A stretch of 51,175 nucleotides of DNA from Acidobacteriota bacterium (GTDB lineage Bacteria > Acidobacteriota > Terriglobia > Terriglobales > Acidobacteriaceae), in assembly GCA_003225465.1 (NCBI GenBank), contig QIAH01000345.1:1-51175 (forward strand), read 5' to 3'. Both the position numbers and the translations under genes were made by a program. Below the pieces are notes generated by a model. It was not told the DNA's origin. It saw nothing but the letters and a program-made list of their open reading frames with translations, and did no database searches. Shown in pieces: positions 19,428 to 27,300 of the stretch; the stretch's first letter is position 1, and the number at the start of each line of letters is the position of its first letter.

Positions 19428-20413
19428 GCGGCACCTCCGGCGGCTTTCAATATGGCTCGCTTCACGGCGACGCGCGCCAGTTGAACTTTATATGCATTCT
19501 GGCTGAGGGGTTTGGCGTTCGCGAGGGCGGCATCGGCGGCCTTCTTCGCTGAGTCTTCATTAGCGGGCTGACCCTTCAGTGCGGCTTCGGCTTGCGGCGA
19601 GGGCCAAGGCGTGGGGGCTACGTGGCCGAGGACAACGCGCGCGGCTTGCACGCTCGAACCATCCATTTTCAGCGCGACGGCGGCCACAGCCAACGGCCAG
19701 TCGAAGGCAGCTTTCTGCCGAATCTCGTAATGCGCGACTTTCCACCCGTTGGCTGCCGGGATGACCACCTCGGTGACGATCTCGTTGGGCAGGAGGTCGT
19801 GCTCGCGATCGCGGTCCGTCTTCGGGATGACGTAGAACTTCTCGAGCGGAAGCTCGCGCTTGCCTTTGGGACCTTCGAGGCGAACCTTGGCGCCGTAGGC
19901 GATCAGTACAGGCACAATCGTCGATGGGCTGACGAACCTGGCAGGACCATCATTGCCGAGAATCGCATGATAGCGGTTATCGCCCTCTTCCACGAGTTCC
20001 TTGCCCGACTCGTCTTTCGGAAGAAGGCCAAGGCCGTTGCGGAAATACCAGCAGCGGGGGCGTTGGCAGAGATTTCCGCCCACCGTGGCCATGTTGCGAA
20101 TCTGCGGGCTGGCGGCTTCGCGGACAGCTTCGGCAAATGCCGGGTATTTCTCTCGAACGCCCGCGTCCTCCGCGACTTCTGCCAGGGTCGTGAGCGACCC
20201 GATTCGCAATCCAGAAGAGTCAGACTTTACTCCGCGAAGATCCGCGATCTCCTTAATATTAACCAGGCGCTTGGGAGTGACCACATCCTCTTTCATCAAC
20301 GCAAGCAGATCAGTGCCGCCCGCGAGGATCTCTGTGTTTCCCCAAGTTGAGCTCAGCAAGTTTGCCGCTTGCCGGGTGCTTGTCGGACTGACATAGTCGA
20401 ACGCTCGCATCAT
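19424..20413 (-). CDS. Molybdenum hydroxylase, FAD-binding subunit (PaoB-like)
   Basis: A 329-residue FAD subunit of the xanthine dehydrogenase family. It begins MMRAFDYVSPTS and has the FAD motifs AGGTDLLALMKEDV (about 31-44) and TVGGNLCQRPRCWYFR (about 113-128). The C-terminal CO-dehydrogenase-flavoprotein domain ends the chain. In E. coli PaoB an extra [4Fe-4S] centre is bound in the loop after NLxQRxRC. Here C is present in CQRPRC, but the downstream GSGC-type cysteines are missing, so that cluster is probably absent. The ATG overlaps the TGA of the Mo subunit (20410-20413). It passes electrons from the Fe-S subunit to an acceptor. Confidence 0.9.
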   Translation of the reverse strand: MMRAFDYVSPTSTRQAANLLSSTWGNTEILAGGTDLLALMKEDVVTPKRLVNIKEIADLRGVKSDSSGLRIGSLTTLAEVAEDAGVREKYPAFAEAVREAASPQIRNMATVGGNLCQRPRCWYFRNGLGLLPKDESGKELVEEGDNRYHAILGNDGPARFVSPSTIVPVLIAYGAKVRLEGPKGKRELPLEKFYVIPKTDRDREHDLLPNEIVTEVVIPAANGWKVAHYEIRQKAAFDWPLAVAAVALKMDGSSVQAARVVLGHVAPTPWPSPQAEAALKGQPANEDSAKKAADAALANAKPLSQNAYKVQLARVAVKRAILKAAGGAA

Positions 20414-22782
20414 GCACCTGCTTTCTGGGTCTGATTCAGTGCTGCCAGGACCTTGGCGGGGGTCAGAGGAATAACGCCGACGCGCACGCCGATGGCGTTC
20501 GCGACTGCGTTGGAGATGGCGGCGCCGCTGGAGATCACGGGGGGCTCGCCGAGTCCAATCACACCGCGTTCGTCGTAGCCCGGGCCGGTCATCATATGGA
20601 CCTTGAGTTCCGGGATGTCGTTGAGGCCGGCGAGGCGGTAGAACTCCATGTCGGCATTCAGCATGCGTCCGGTGGTGGGGTCCATGATTTTTTCTTCGAA
20701 CAGCGAATAGCTGATGCCCATGACGAGGGCGCCTAGCACGCTGCTCTCCGCCATCTTCGGGTCGATGACGAGTCCGCAATCCTGGACGGCCACCATCTTG
20801 GTGACCTTGACGATGCCGGTTTCGGTGTCGACTGCAACTTCCGCCATCTGCACTCCGCCCACACCGCTGTTGGTGAGGTCGGGCTTGTTCTTGGCAGCGG
20901 CCTGATCGTTATGGCCGTGGGAGGTGATCGGCGTCGCGCCGATCTTGGAACAAGCTTCTTTCCAACTGAGCGAGCGGCTCGGATCGGATTTTACGCGCAC
21001 GCTGCCATCCCTGGCTTCGAGGTCATCGGGCTGCACATTGAGAGCGGGCGCGACTTTTGCGAACAGAGCATCGCGCGCATCGACAACCGCGCGGCGGGTG
21101 GAGGAGCTGACGCCTCCGGGCGTAGTCGAACCACCGGATCCGCCGGAGGGCGGATAGAGTGTGTCTCCGATGTAGAGCTTGATATCGGTGGCTTGCAGGC
21201 CCAGCGCATCAGCCGCGACCACGGCGATGCAGGTGCGTGTGCCGGTCCCGATGTCCTGCGTGCCCATCTTGATATCGACCGAGCCATCGGGATGGATGGA
21301 GAGATCGCAGTCGCTGGCGTGGCCGCGTCCACCCCAGGTGTGAAGCGAGAGACCCACTCCGCGCGCGATGTTTCCGGAAATGTTCTGTCCGCGCGGATGC
21401 CACTTCTCCTTCCAGCCCATCATTTCTGCGGCGATAGGGAACTCGTCGCGATAGATCTTCGAGAGGCGCGTGAGTTCGAGGTTCTTCAGGAAGAACTCGT
21501 AGGGATCCATGTTGAGCTTGGCGGCGAGGTCGTCGAGCGCGGACATGGTCAGAACACAGGCCTGGGGATGGTTGGGCGCTCGCCAGGCACGCGCGGGGCC
21601 GATGTTGTTGCGAATGGCGGTGTGCTCTTTGTGCTGGTTCGGGATGCTGAAACAGTAAGGAATCGGAGGCATGCCGCCGCCTCCGGGCCCGCCGGTCCCC
21701 CAGGAATGGGACTGCCAGGCGACGAGCGTGCCGTCTTTTTTCGCGCCAACTTTCACGCGTGCATAGGCGGAGGGACGCGCGCCCGCGACCTCGAGTTCCG
21801 AATCGCGCTCCAGCATCATGCGCACGGGCTTGCCGTCGGCTTTCTTGGAGAGCTGCGCGGTCACGATGCCCCAGCGGTCCGGACTGAACTTGCTGCCGAA
21901 GCCACCGCCCACGTGATCCTGGTGCACGCGGATGTTGGCGGCGGGCAATTTCAACGGTTCGGCCATCTGACCGGCAATTCCGGAGACATTCTGCGTGGAC
22001 ATATGCACGAAGAGGTGGTCGGGATCGGTCCACTCGGAGGTGGAACCATGAGCTTCCATACAGCAATGCACGATGACGGGAGCACCATAGAAGCCTTCGG
22101 AAGCGGCATCGGCCTCGGCGAATGCCTTGTCGACGTCCCCCTGAGATTGGGTCGCTGCTTTTATATAGTTGGACTTGGTTTTGTTGGCGGCCTCGGGATG
22201 CACGGTCGCGTTGCGTGCCGCCTCGATGACTGAATCGGGCACGCCCTCGTCCTTGGCTTCCTTGATGTCCTCTTCGGTGGGCTTGAAGCTGATGCCGTAC
22301 TCCTGGATGAGGGCCACAATCTGCCGTTCGGGGACCTGGTTTTGGAGCATGTCGCCCAAATCGTCCAGGCTGAGCGGGCCCTGGTTTTCCGCGGCTCCCG
22401 CTGGAGGCTCGGCGTCGCTCACCAGATGCGGGAGTTTTTGATACTTCACTTGAATAGCACGGGCGGCATCTTCGGCGGTGGCTTCGTCAATGGCTGCGAC
22501 CCCGACGACTTCGTCGCCGGCCCATGGGATGGTCGCGCCGGGCTTCTGCACAATTTCGATCGCCTTTACACCCGGCATCTTCTCCGCCGCACTGGTGTCG
22601 ATGCTGACGATTTTGCAGTGCGCGTACGGAGAGCGCACCATTTTGCCGTAGAGCATACCGGGCCGCTTGACGTCGTAGGTATAGCGGGCCTGGCCGGAGA
22701 CTTTCTCGGGCGAATCCACTCGCGGGGTTCGTTTGCCGATAAGGGTCCGGTGTGCGGGATCAGGCCATTGATAGTCGGGCAT
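20410..22782 (-). CDS. Molybdenum hydroxylase, Mo-cofactor subunit (PaoC/xanthine dehydrogenase-like) with helical insertion
   Basis: A 790-residue catalytic subunit. Motifs are HVGGGFGSKF (cofactor binding), AWRAPNHPQ, GSGGSTTPGG and the active-site glutamate in GLGEPPVIS near the C-terminus. Such enzymes hydroxylate aldehydes, purines or N-heterocycles; the substrate is not readable. Between the first domain and the cofactor domain there is an extra segment at about residues 134-203 with LDDLGDMLQNQVPERQIVAL and GVPDSVIEAAR. It looks like a separate small helical module and is not part of the usual fold. AGGGAG precedes the ATG, which lies 2 bases after the stop of the Fe-S gene. The subunit has no signal peptide and is presumably exported with the Tat-tagged Fe-S subunit. 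Confidence 0.92.
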   Translation of the reverse strand: MPDYQWPDPAHRTLIGKRTPRVDSPEKVSGQARYTYDVKRPGMLYGKMVRSPYAHCKIVSIDTSAAEKMPGVKAIEIVQKPGATIPWAGDEVVGVAAIDEATAEDAARAIQVKYQKLPHLVSDAEPPAGAAENQGPLSLDDLGDMLQNQVPERQIVALIQEYGISFKPTEEDIKEAKDEGVPDSVIEAARNATVHPEAANKTKSNYIKAATQSQGDVDKAFAEADAASEGFYGAPVIVHCCMEAHGSTSEWTDPDHLFVHMSTQNVSGIAGQMAEPLKLPAANIRVHQDHVGGGFGSKFSPDRWGIVTAQLSKKADGKPVRMMLERDSELEVAGARPSAYARVKVGAKKDGTLVAWQSHSWGTGGPGGGGMPPIPYCFSIPNQHKEHTAIRNNIGPARAWRAPNHPQACVLTMSALDDLAAKLNMDPYEFFLKNLELTRLSKIYRDEFPIAAEMMGWKEKWHPRGQNISGNIARGVGLSLHTWGGRGHASDCDLSIHPDGSVDIKMGTQDIGTGTRTCIAVVAADALGLQATDIKLYIGDTLYPPSGGSGGSTTPGGVSSSTRRAVVDARDALFAKVAPALNVQPDDLEARDGSVRVKSDPSRSLSWKEACSKIGATPITSHGHNDQAAAKNKPDLTNSGVGGVQMAEVAVDTETGIVKVTKMVAVQDCGLVIDPKMAESSVLGALVMGISYSLFEEKIMDPTTGRMLNADMEFYRLAGLNDIPELKVHMMTGPGYDERGVIGLGEPPVISSGAAISNAVANAIGVRVGVIPLTPAKVLAALNQTQKAGA

Positions 22783-22784
22783 GG

Positions 22785-23423
22785 CTAGGCTCCCTTCCGC
22801 GCGGCTTGCGCGATCGCGCCGCGAATTCCGGCATAGGTGCCGCAGCGGCAAATGTTGCCGCTGAGTTCGTGAAGGAGATCGTCGGGAGTGGGATCAGGGT
22901 GCTTGTCGAGCATCGCCTTGCAGGCCACGACGAAGCCGGGAGTGCAGAAGCCGCATTGAGATGCGTCGTTGTCGACAAAGGCTTGCTGGATGGGATGCAG
23001 CTTGCCGTTTTCCATCAAGGCTTCGACGGTCGTGATCTTTTTTCCTTGGCCCTCGATGGCGAGCATCGAGCAAGCGTAGACGGGCTTGTCGTCGAGCAGG
23101 ACCGTGCAGGCGCCGCACTCAGCTTTGTCGCAGACGCGCTTGGCGCCGGTGATGTCGAGCGAATCGCGCAGGGCGTCGAGCAGCGTAACCCGTGGTTCCA
23201 GGCTGGCCTTGTAGGCCTTGCCGTTGACGTTGAAAGTCATAGGGACCTTGCCAGGCCCACGCACGGGAACCTGCTCGCCTGCGGCTAGCACCATCTTCGG
23301 TCCGGAGACGACTGGAACAGCGGCAGCGATAGTCGAGATCTTCAGGAAGTCCCGCCGGGAAACACCGGAGCGTTCTTCCATGGGTTCTTCGGGAGTTTTT
23401 AGAACAGACTCGTCATCATGCAT
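22785..23423 (-). CDS. Molybdenum hydroxylase, Tat-exported [2Fe-2S] subunit (PaoA-like)
   Basis: A 212-residue subunit. The twin-arginine motif SRRDFLK (about 22-28), followed by a hydrophobic AAAVPVVSG stretch, marks Tat export. The N-terminal plant-type ferredoxin domain carries CDKAECGACTV, and the helical domain carries CGFCTPG and ICRCGTY. Together these bind two [2Fe-2S] clusters that relay electrons from Mo to FAD. GGAGG lies 6 bases before ATG 23423. The order Fe-S, Mo, FAD differs from E. coli paoABC (Fe-S, FAD, Mo), but the Tat-tagged Fe-S subunit suggests the same periplasmic location. Confidence 0.92.
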   Translation of the reverse strand: MHDDESVLKTPEEPMEERSGVSRRDFLKISTIAAAVPVVSGPKMVLAAGEQVPVRGPGKVPMTFNVNGKAYKASLEPRVTLLDALRDSLDITGAKRVCDKAECGACTVLLDDKPVYACSMLAIEGQGKKITTVEALMENGKLHPIQQAFVDNDASQCGFCTPGFVVACKAMLDKHPDPTPDDLLHELSGNICRCGTYAGIRGAIAQAARKGA

Positions 23424-23548
23424 CCCTGTCCTCCGCATGGCGAATGGTACCGGCGCCAGTGCCGGGTTGCGCCTGCCCTTATTCAAATGGGGAGGCGAAA
23501 AAGAGATATACGCAGCTACAACGTTGAACGGGGAAACTTGTAGGGGAA

Positions 23549-23563
23549 AAAGTATACAACTTT
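23549..23563. promoter_or_regulatory. Palindrome AAAGT-ATACA-ACTTT upstream of the Mo hydroxylase operon
   Basis: The arms AAAGT and ACTTT are inverted repeats around ATACA. Twelve of these bases (GTATACAACTTT) recur at 4284-4295 before the winged-helix gene. The site is 126-140 bases before the operon start and could be a repressor operator; binding is not shown. Confidence 0.35.
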
Positions 23564-23588
23564 CGAAGCAATCGTGAGGGCCGCGAGG

Positions 23589-23970
23589 CTACCAGATCAG
23601 TTCTGCTGGATAGCGAGCCAGGAGAGGATCGGCCGAAAGCAGCGGCCAACCCTCTTCCAGGCTCTGAGCGACCAGAATGCGGTCGAAAGGATCGCGGTGG
23701 TGCACTGGCAAGTCTTCCAGCCGAGCAACATGATCCAGGACGATGGGGAGCACGTCAATATTGTTATTTGCGAGTTGCTCGCGCAAGAAGGGTACGACTG
23801 GTTTCGCGAACGGCAGCTTTTTCAGCTGAACTTTGATGGGTATTTCCCAAATACTGGCGACACTAAGGAAAAGTTCGCTCGTACGAGCCGTGAAAATCTC
23901 GCGAGCGCGAAGAGACATTTGGGCATCTTCGGTGATCGCCTAAAGCGTGCGTGTCGAGCAGGACTTTCAT
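23589..23970 (-). pseudogene. VapC-type PIN-domain toxin, frameshifted after codon 10
   Basis: ATG 23970 overlaps the antitoxin stop (ATGA), the usual vapC start. It reads MKVLLDTHAL and then the frame breaks. Continuation of the PIN domain (AITEDAQMSLRAREIF and onward, to AELIW) is in the next frame from 23939. The family consensus here is LLDTHALLWAITED, so roughly five bases seem to be missing. The first catalytic Asp (LLDT) is thus cut off from the rest, including WEI and HRDPFDRILVAQS. An internal ATG at 23918 could give 109 residues but without that Asp. The toxin is probably inactive unless the frameshift is a sequencing error. Confidence 0.8.
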
Positions 23971-24197
23971 TTCCGGAAACTGTCTTCGATGTTCTTTGGA
24001 AGAGGAGCATTGAAGTCCTTGGGCACAATAAAGATTCCCTTGGCACTCCCGAGCTTACGGGCTTGCGCGCTTGTGCGGACAGGGACCAACTTGGCTATGG
24101 GTTTTCCTGCTTTTGCAATCACCACTTCTTCGCCCAGTGCGACCTTCTCTAACAGCCTGGACAGATGGATTTTGGCATGATGGATATTGACTTCCAT
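23967..24197 (-). CDS. Phd/YefM-type antitoxin
   Basis: A 76-residue antitoxin. The N-terminal domain (MEVNIHHAKIHLSRLLEKV, then EEVVIAKAGKPIAKLVPV) is the typical Phd/YefM DNA-binding fold. The C-terminal tail (PLPKNIEDSFRK) is the toxin-binding arm. It overlaps the toxin start by four bases, so the pair was translated together. The gene is intact while its toxin is frameshifted. It would still be able to bind and repress its own promoter. Confidence 0.88.
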   Translation of the reverse strand: MEVNIHHAKIHLSRLLEKVALGEEVVIAKAGKPIAKLVPVRTSAQARKLGSAKGIFIVPKDFNAPLPKNIEDSFRK

Positions 24198-24248
24198 CCC
24201 TTCATTTTAGCTAAGTTCTTAGCAAGTCACGATTATTGAAAAACATGG

Positions 24249-24285
24249 AAAAGCCGGCCCTCGGAATCGCACTAGCGCCGGCTTT
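24249..24285 (-). terminator. Rho-independent terminator after the mono-haem cytochrome
   Basis: On the minus strand a 9-base perfect stem (aaagccggc / gccggcttt, loop 18) ends in TTTTCC. It lies 35-70 bases past the stop of the cytochrome gene and before the antitoxin start, so it would separate the two units. Confidence 0.65.
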
Positions 24286-24319
24286 ATCTCGAAGTCGTGA
24301 AGACGAAACTGGTTTTGAG

Positions 24320-24634
24320 TTATTTCTTTAATGAGCGGACGTACTTCACCAGGCCATCAATCTGCTCTTTGGTCAGCTTGCCCTCGTAGCCGGGCATGGG
24401 TTTCTTGCCTTTCTCGATAATGGTGGTGAGGTCGGCGTCAGATTGCTTTTGGACTTCCGCAGAGCCGAGATCTTTCACCTTCATGGTCTTGCCCATGGCG
24501 GTGTCGCCCTTGCCGTCAGGTCCGTGACAGGTGGCGCACTTCGCTTTGTAGTCAGCTGCGGCATCCGCGAAACAGGTCGACAATGCAAACGCGACCGTCA
24601 AAACAACCAATGAAGCCCGGAAAATGTTTTTCAT
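24320..24634 (-). CDS. Exported mono-haem class I cytochrome c
   Basis: A 104-residue protein with a signal peptide (cleavage near FADA) and one haem site CATCH at about residues 33-37, followed by GPDGKGD. The distal Met is probably in KKPMPGYEGKLT (about residue 80). The size and the LTKEQIDGLVKYVRSL ending are typical of small c6/c551-like carriers. It would shuttle electrons in the periplasm and, in this genome, needs the ResB/CcsA system encoded at 31863-34734. AGGAG lies 9-10 bases before the ATG. It is divergent from hemA, with a shared promoter region. Confidence 0.93.
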   Translation of the reverse strand: MKNIFRASLVVLTVAFALSTCFADAAADYKAKCATCHGPDGKGDTAMGKTMKVKDLGSAEVQKQSDADLTTIIEKGKKPMPGYEGKLTKEQIDGLVKYVRSLKK

Positions 24635-24966
24635 GCTTTCTTCTCCTGATCAGGTGACGAGGGCACAAAAATCCCTCCGAGGTTAGTGATTGGCACGCAT
24701 CGTGCCAGAAGTGTGGGTATGCATATGTGGGTGAAGTGTAAGGATATAGCTGGGAGCGGGCAAGGGCGAAGCGAGTTTTACAAGGGTCAAAAAACACGCA
24801 GCTGGGGTGGAAACCCGCAAGAGGGCGTGTTCCCGATTCGGTCCCGCGATTCTCAACGCAACTAAGTCCATGAAAATATGAATAGAAAGTGGCGTTGAAG
24901 GCGCTCGTTGCATTTGGAAGCCGGGATGCGCTTATCGGGTTCGAAGTTTTTCTCGGGAGACCCGCA
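24635..24966. other. Divergent promoter region between cytochrome c and hemA
   Basis: This 332-base stretch holds the palindromic sigma-54-like element at 24691-24707. A plus-strand frame is open from 24889 into hemA, but without a family-like N-terminus. No gene is seen. Confidence 0.5.
24691..24707. promoter_or_regulatory. Palindromic sigma-54-type promoter candidate, TGGCACG-N4-GTGCC(A)
   Basis: TGGCACGCATCGTGCCA reads TGGCACG, four bases, then GTGC on both strands. The GG and GC pairs are separated by 10 bases, as in -24/-12 promoters (consensus TGGCACG-N4-TTGC). On the minus strand this would start transcription about 45 bases before the cytochrome c gene. On the plus strand the leader to hemA would be about 250 bases. 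It could instead be only a repressor operator. Confidence 0.4.
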
Positions 24967-26265
24967 GTGGACCCCAGCTTGATGGTAATCGGCCTGAACC
25001 ACCGAACGGCGCCGGTGGCGGTACGCGAACGTTTCTGGATCAGCGAGAGCCGAAGGTTGGAAGCGCTACAGGAACTGGTCCAAGCCGAGGGCGTCGAAGA
25101 AGTGATCGTGCTGGCGACCTGTAACCGCACCGAGTTTTTGCTCTGGGCGAGCGATCCCGGCTTGGCAGCCAATTCCGTGTTGCGTTTACTCTCGTCCCAA
25201 TATGGGCTCAAGCTTTGCGAATGGAAACACTTCTATCGCCTGCTGGATGAGAAGGCTCTGCTGCACATTTTCCAGGTGACCTCAAGCCTCGATTCGATGG
25301 TGCTGGGCGAGCCGCAGATCGTCTCGCAGGTGAAAGGGGCCTGGCAGCAGGCCCAGAAGGTGGGCAGCACGGGCCGTTTTTTGGATGCAGTGCTGCAGAA
25401 AGCGCTGACGGTTTCGAAGCGAGTGCGAAATGAGACCGCGATTGGGAATTCGGCGGTCTCGGTTCCGCGCGCGGCAGTGGAGCTGGCGCGACAGGTTCTG
25501 GGGACACTCGAAAACAAGCGAGTACTGGTTCTCGGAGCCGGCAAAATGAGCGAACTGTCGGCGCGCTACCTGGTCAGCCAGGGGGCCAGATCGGTATGCT
25601 TGATCAATCGCACCTACGAACACGCCGTAGAACTGGCAAAAAATCTTGGCGGCAGTGCTGCGCCTTTCGAAGAGCGCTGGCAGCACATGGCAGAAGTGGA
25701 CATCGTGATTAGTTCCACTTCTTGCCCGCACACTGTGTTGAATTGCGACGAGGCGGTCGCGATCATGACCAAACGCGGGAAACGTCCGCTGGTCGTGGTG
25801 GATGTCGCCTTGCCAAGGGATATCGATCCCTCGGTGCGGGAAGTGGAAGGAATTTTCTTATACGATCTGGACGATCTGGAAAAAGTGGTGCAGCACAATG
25901 CAGGAGAGCGCGAAGCCGCGGCACTCGAAGCACAGAAGATCGTGGAAGAGGAAGCGCGCGGATTCCGGCGCAAACTTCTGGCGGAGTATGTAGTGCCCAC
26001 CATTGTTGCGTTACGCAGCCGTCTGGACGAGATTTGCCGGCAAGAACTGGAGTCCTTCAAGCAGGAGTGCGGGCCGTTTTCGAAAGATGAAGACGCGTTG
26101 TTGGGAGATGTGGCAGGTCGCATTACTCGTAGAATCGCCGGTTCGCTGGCCCGCGAACTCAAGGAAGTTCCAGAAAAGACGGAACAGGAGCAAATGACGG
26201 TAGCGGTGCAGCGACTGTTCCATCTGGAAAAGGCCGAAAAGGCACTTGCCGGCACCAGCATTTGA
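24967..26265 (+). CDS. hemA: Glutamyl-tRNA reductase
   Basis: A 432-residue enzyme that makes glutamate-1-semialdehyde from Glu-tRNA using NADPH, the first step of tetrapyrrole (haem) synthesis. It shows LNHRTAPV at the N-terminus, the catalytic cysteine in ATCNRTE and the conserved [18 protein letters not shown]. The NADPH-binding [24 protein letters not shown] and a C-terminal dimerisation helix follow. The start is taken as GTG 24967, with GGGAGA 6 bases upstream; ATG 24982 has no site and would trim five residues. A haem pathway gene next to cytochrome genes fits the large haem demand of this region. Confidence 0.95.
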   Translation: MDPSLMVIGLNHRTAPVAVRERFWISESRRLEALQELVQAEGVEEVIVLATCNRTEFLLWASDPGLAANSVLRLLSSQYGLKLCEWKHFYRLLDEKALLHIFQVTSSLDSMVLGEPQIVSQVKGAWQQAQKVGSTGRFLDAVLQKALTVSKRVRNETAIGNSAVSVPRAAVELARQVLGTLENKRVLVLGAGKMSELSARYLVSQGARSVCLINRTYEHAVELAKNLGGSAAPFEERWQHMAEVDIVISSTSCPHTVLNCDEAVAIMTKRGKRPLVVVDVALPRDIDPSVREVEGIFLYDLDDLEKVVQHNAGEREAAALEAQKIVEEEARGFRRKLLAEYVVPTIVALRSRLDEICRQELESFKQECGPFSKDEDALLGDVAGRITRRIAGSLARELKEVPEKTEQEQMTVAVQRLFHLEKAEKALAGTSI

Positions 26266-26307
26266 AGGATTGGCGCCACCCTCATCCGCTCATACTCAGG
26301 GCGCCCC

Positions 26308-26341
26308 AGGGAAGACCCGGCCGGGTCTTCCCTTTCTTTTC
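26308..26341 (+). terminator. Strong rho-independent terminator after hemA
   Basis: A perfect 13-base stem (agggaagacccgg / ccgggtcttccct, no spacer) is followed by TTTCTTTT. It lies 43 bases past the hemA stop. Confidence 0.85.
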
Positions 26342-26408
26342 GTCTGTTCGGAAATTGTCGTACACTTCGCTGCGTCTAAGGGACTCGTGCGTGGCTTACG
26401 ACAGCAAT

Positions 26409-27182
26409 ATGGGTGACAGTGGGCGGTTTCCTTCCACCCGCTGGTCGGTGATCGAAGGTGCCCGCAGCGTGCATACGGAGGAGCGTCAGCGCGCGCTCGG
26501 CGTGCTGGTCTCTGCCTACTGGAAGCCGGTATACAAATACATCCGGCTCCACTGGAATAAGGAGAATGAAGACGCGCAGGATCTGACCCAGGATTTCTTC
26601 GCTCGACTGCTGGAGAAGCAATTGCTGGATCGTTTCGACCCCGGTCGCGCACGCCTCCGCACCTATCTGCGCGTCTGCATTGACGGTCTGGTCATGAATA
26701 CAGACAAATCTTCGCAGCGCTTGAAGCGTGGTGGGGAGGTTGCATTTTTGGCTTTGGACTTCGAATCTGCCGAAGGTGAGTTGTCGAAGACGCAAGTTTC
26801 TCCGCCAGGAAATCCGGAAGAGATGTTCGCGCATGAATTCGCCCGAAGCCTATTCGGACTCGCCGTGGACCGGTTGCGGAGGGAGTGTGAAGCAGATGGG
26901 AAGGGAACGCATTTTCGGCAAGGTGAAGTCGCTGCCGCTTGGCGCTTTGTTTGGTTTGGGTATTGGATTATTGCTGGCATATGGAGTAGCCGCTATGCAG
27001 CCTCCGGGGCAGCACTATTATTTCGCGATCATGTTGCCGGGAGGAATTGTGGGAACGATTATCGGTTATGCGACGCAACGCTTTGGGCAGCCGACGACGC
27101 GTTTGAGAAGCAGCAAAGTCTGACGACGGTGCGATTTTCAGTGCCGTCCCCGGAAGGGGACTCAGCCATCTTTCCGGCTTAA
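26409..27182 (+). pseudogene. ECF-type RNA polymerase sigma factor, 3' part lost
   Basis: Up to about base 26913 the product is a normal acidobacterial/planctomycete-type ECF sigma factor: RFPSTRWSVIEGAR, SAYWKPVYKYIRLHW, DAQDLTQDFFARLL (region 2) and ARLRTYLRVCIDGLV. After GKGTHFR the expected region 4 is missing. Instead the frame runs through DNA whose sensible reading is in another frame (the two-helix ORF 26896-27123), giving about 90 meaningless residues rich in W, R and C. So the gene is cut by a deletion or rearrangement and lacks its -35-recognition domain. The visible part would be about 168 residues. Confidence 0.75.
26896..27123 (+). CDS. Small two-helix membrane protein overlapping the broken sigma gene
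   Basis: From ATG 26896 this frame codes for 75 residues with two hydrophobic segments (PLGALFGLGIGLLLAYGV and FAIMLPGGIVGTIIGYAT) and a basic tail. The composition is what a real small membrane protein would show, better than the sigma frame in the same bases. The first ten codons come from the sigma gene, so the original start may be lost. It could be the 3' remnant of another gene joined by the same deletion. Function unknown. Confidence 0.5.
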   Translation: MGRERIFGKVKSLPLGALFGLGIGLLLAYGVAAMQPPGQHYYFAIMLPGGIVGTIIGYATQRFGQPTTRLRSSKV

Positions 27183-27218
27183 CCCCCCGCACTTACGTGT
27201 GGGGCTAGTCTCTGCCGT

Positions 27219-27242
27219 CGCTCCGCGACTGGGAGCGGAGCG
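27219..27242 (-). terminator. Hairpin downstream of the sigma-54 activator
   Basis: The arms cgctccgc (27219-27226) and gcggagcg (27235-27242) form an 8-base stem with an 8-base loop, about 50 bases past the stop of the regulator on the minus strand. No clear T-run follows. Confidence 0.4.
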
Positions 27243-27245
27243 CTA

Positions 27246-27300
27246 GCCTGACTTAACGTGTTGGCCTGACTTCCGTGTTGACCTGGCTTAACGTGTGTTG
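27246..27300. repeat. Three tandem units of an 18-base repeat reaching into a gene end
   Basis: Units: gcctgacttaacgtgttg (27246-27263), gcctgacttccgtgttg (27264-27280) and acctggcttaacgtgtgttg (27281-27300). The last unit contains the stop codon (TAA, 27288-27290) and the final codons of the sigma-54 activator, so the repeat has set the end of that protein. Confidence 0.7.

Noticed and set aside
20911-22233. Plus-strand open frame of 440 codons
   Set aside because: It lies wholly antisense to the molybdenum subunit and has Gly/Arg-rich shadow composition.
24920-24960. tRNA-like ggttcgaa segment before hemA
   Set aside because: No matching acceptor or anticodon arms can be drawn; chance similarity.
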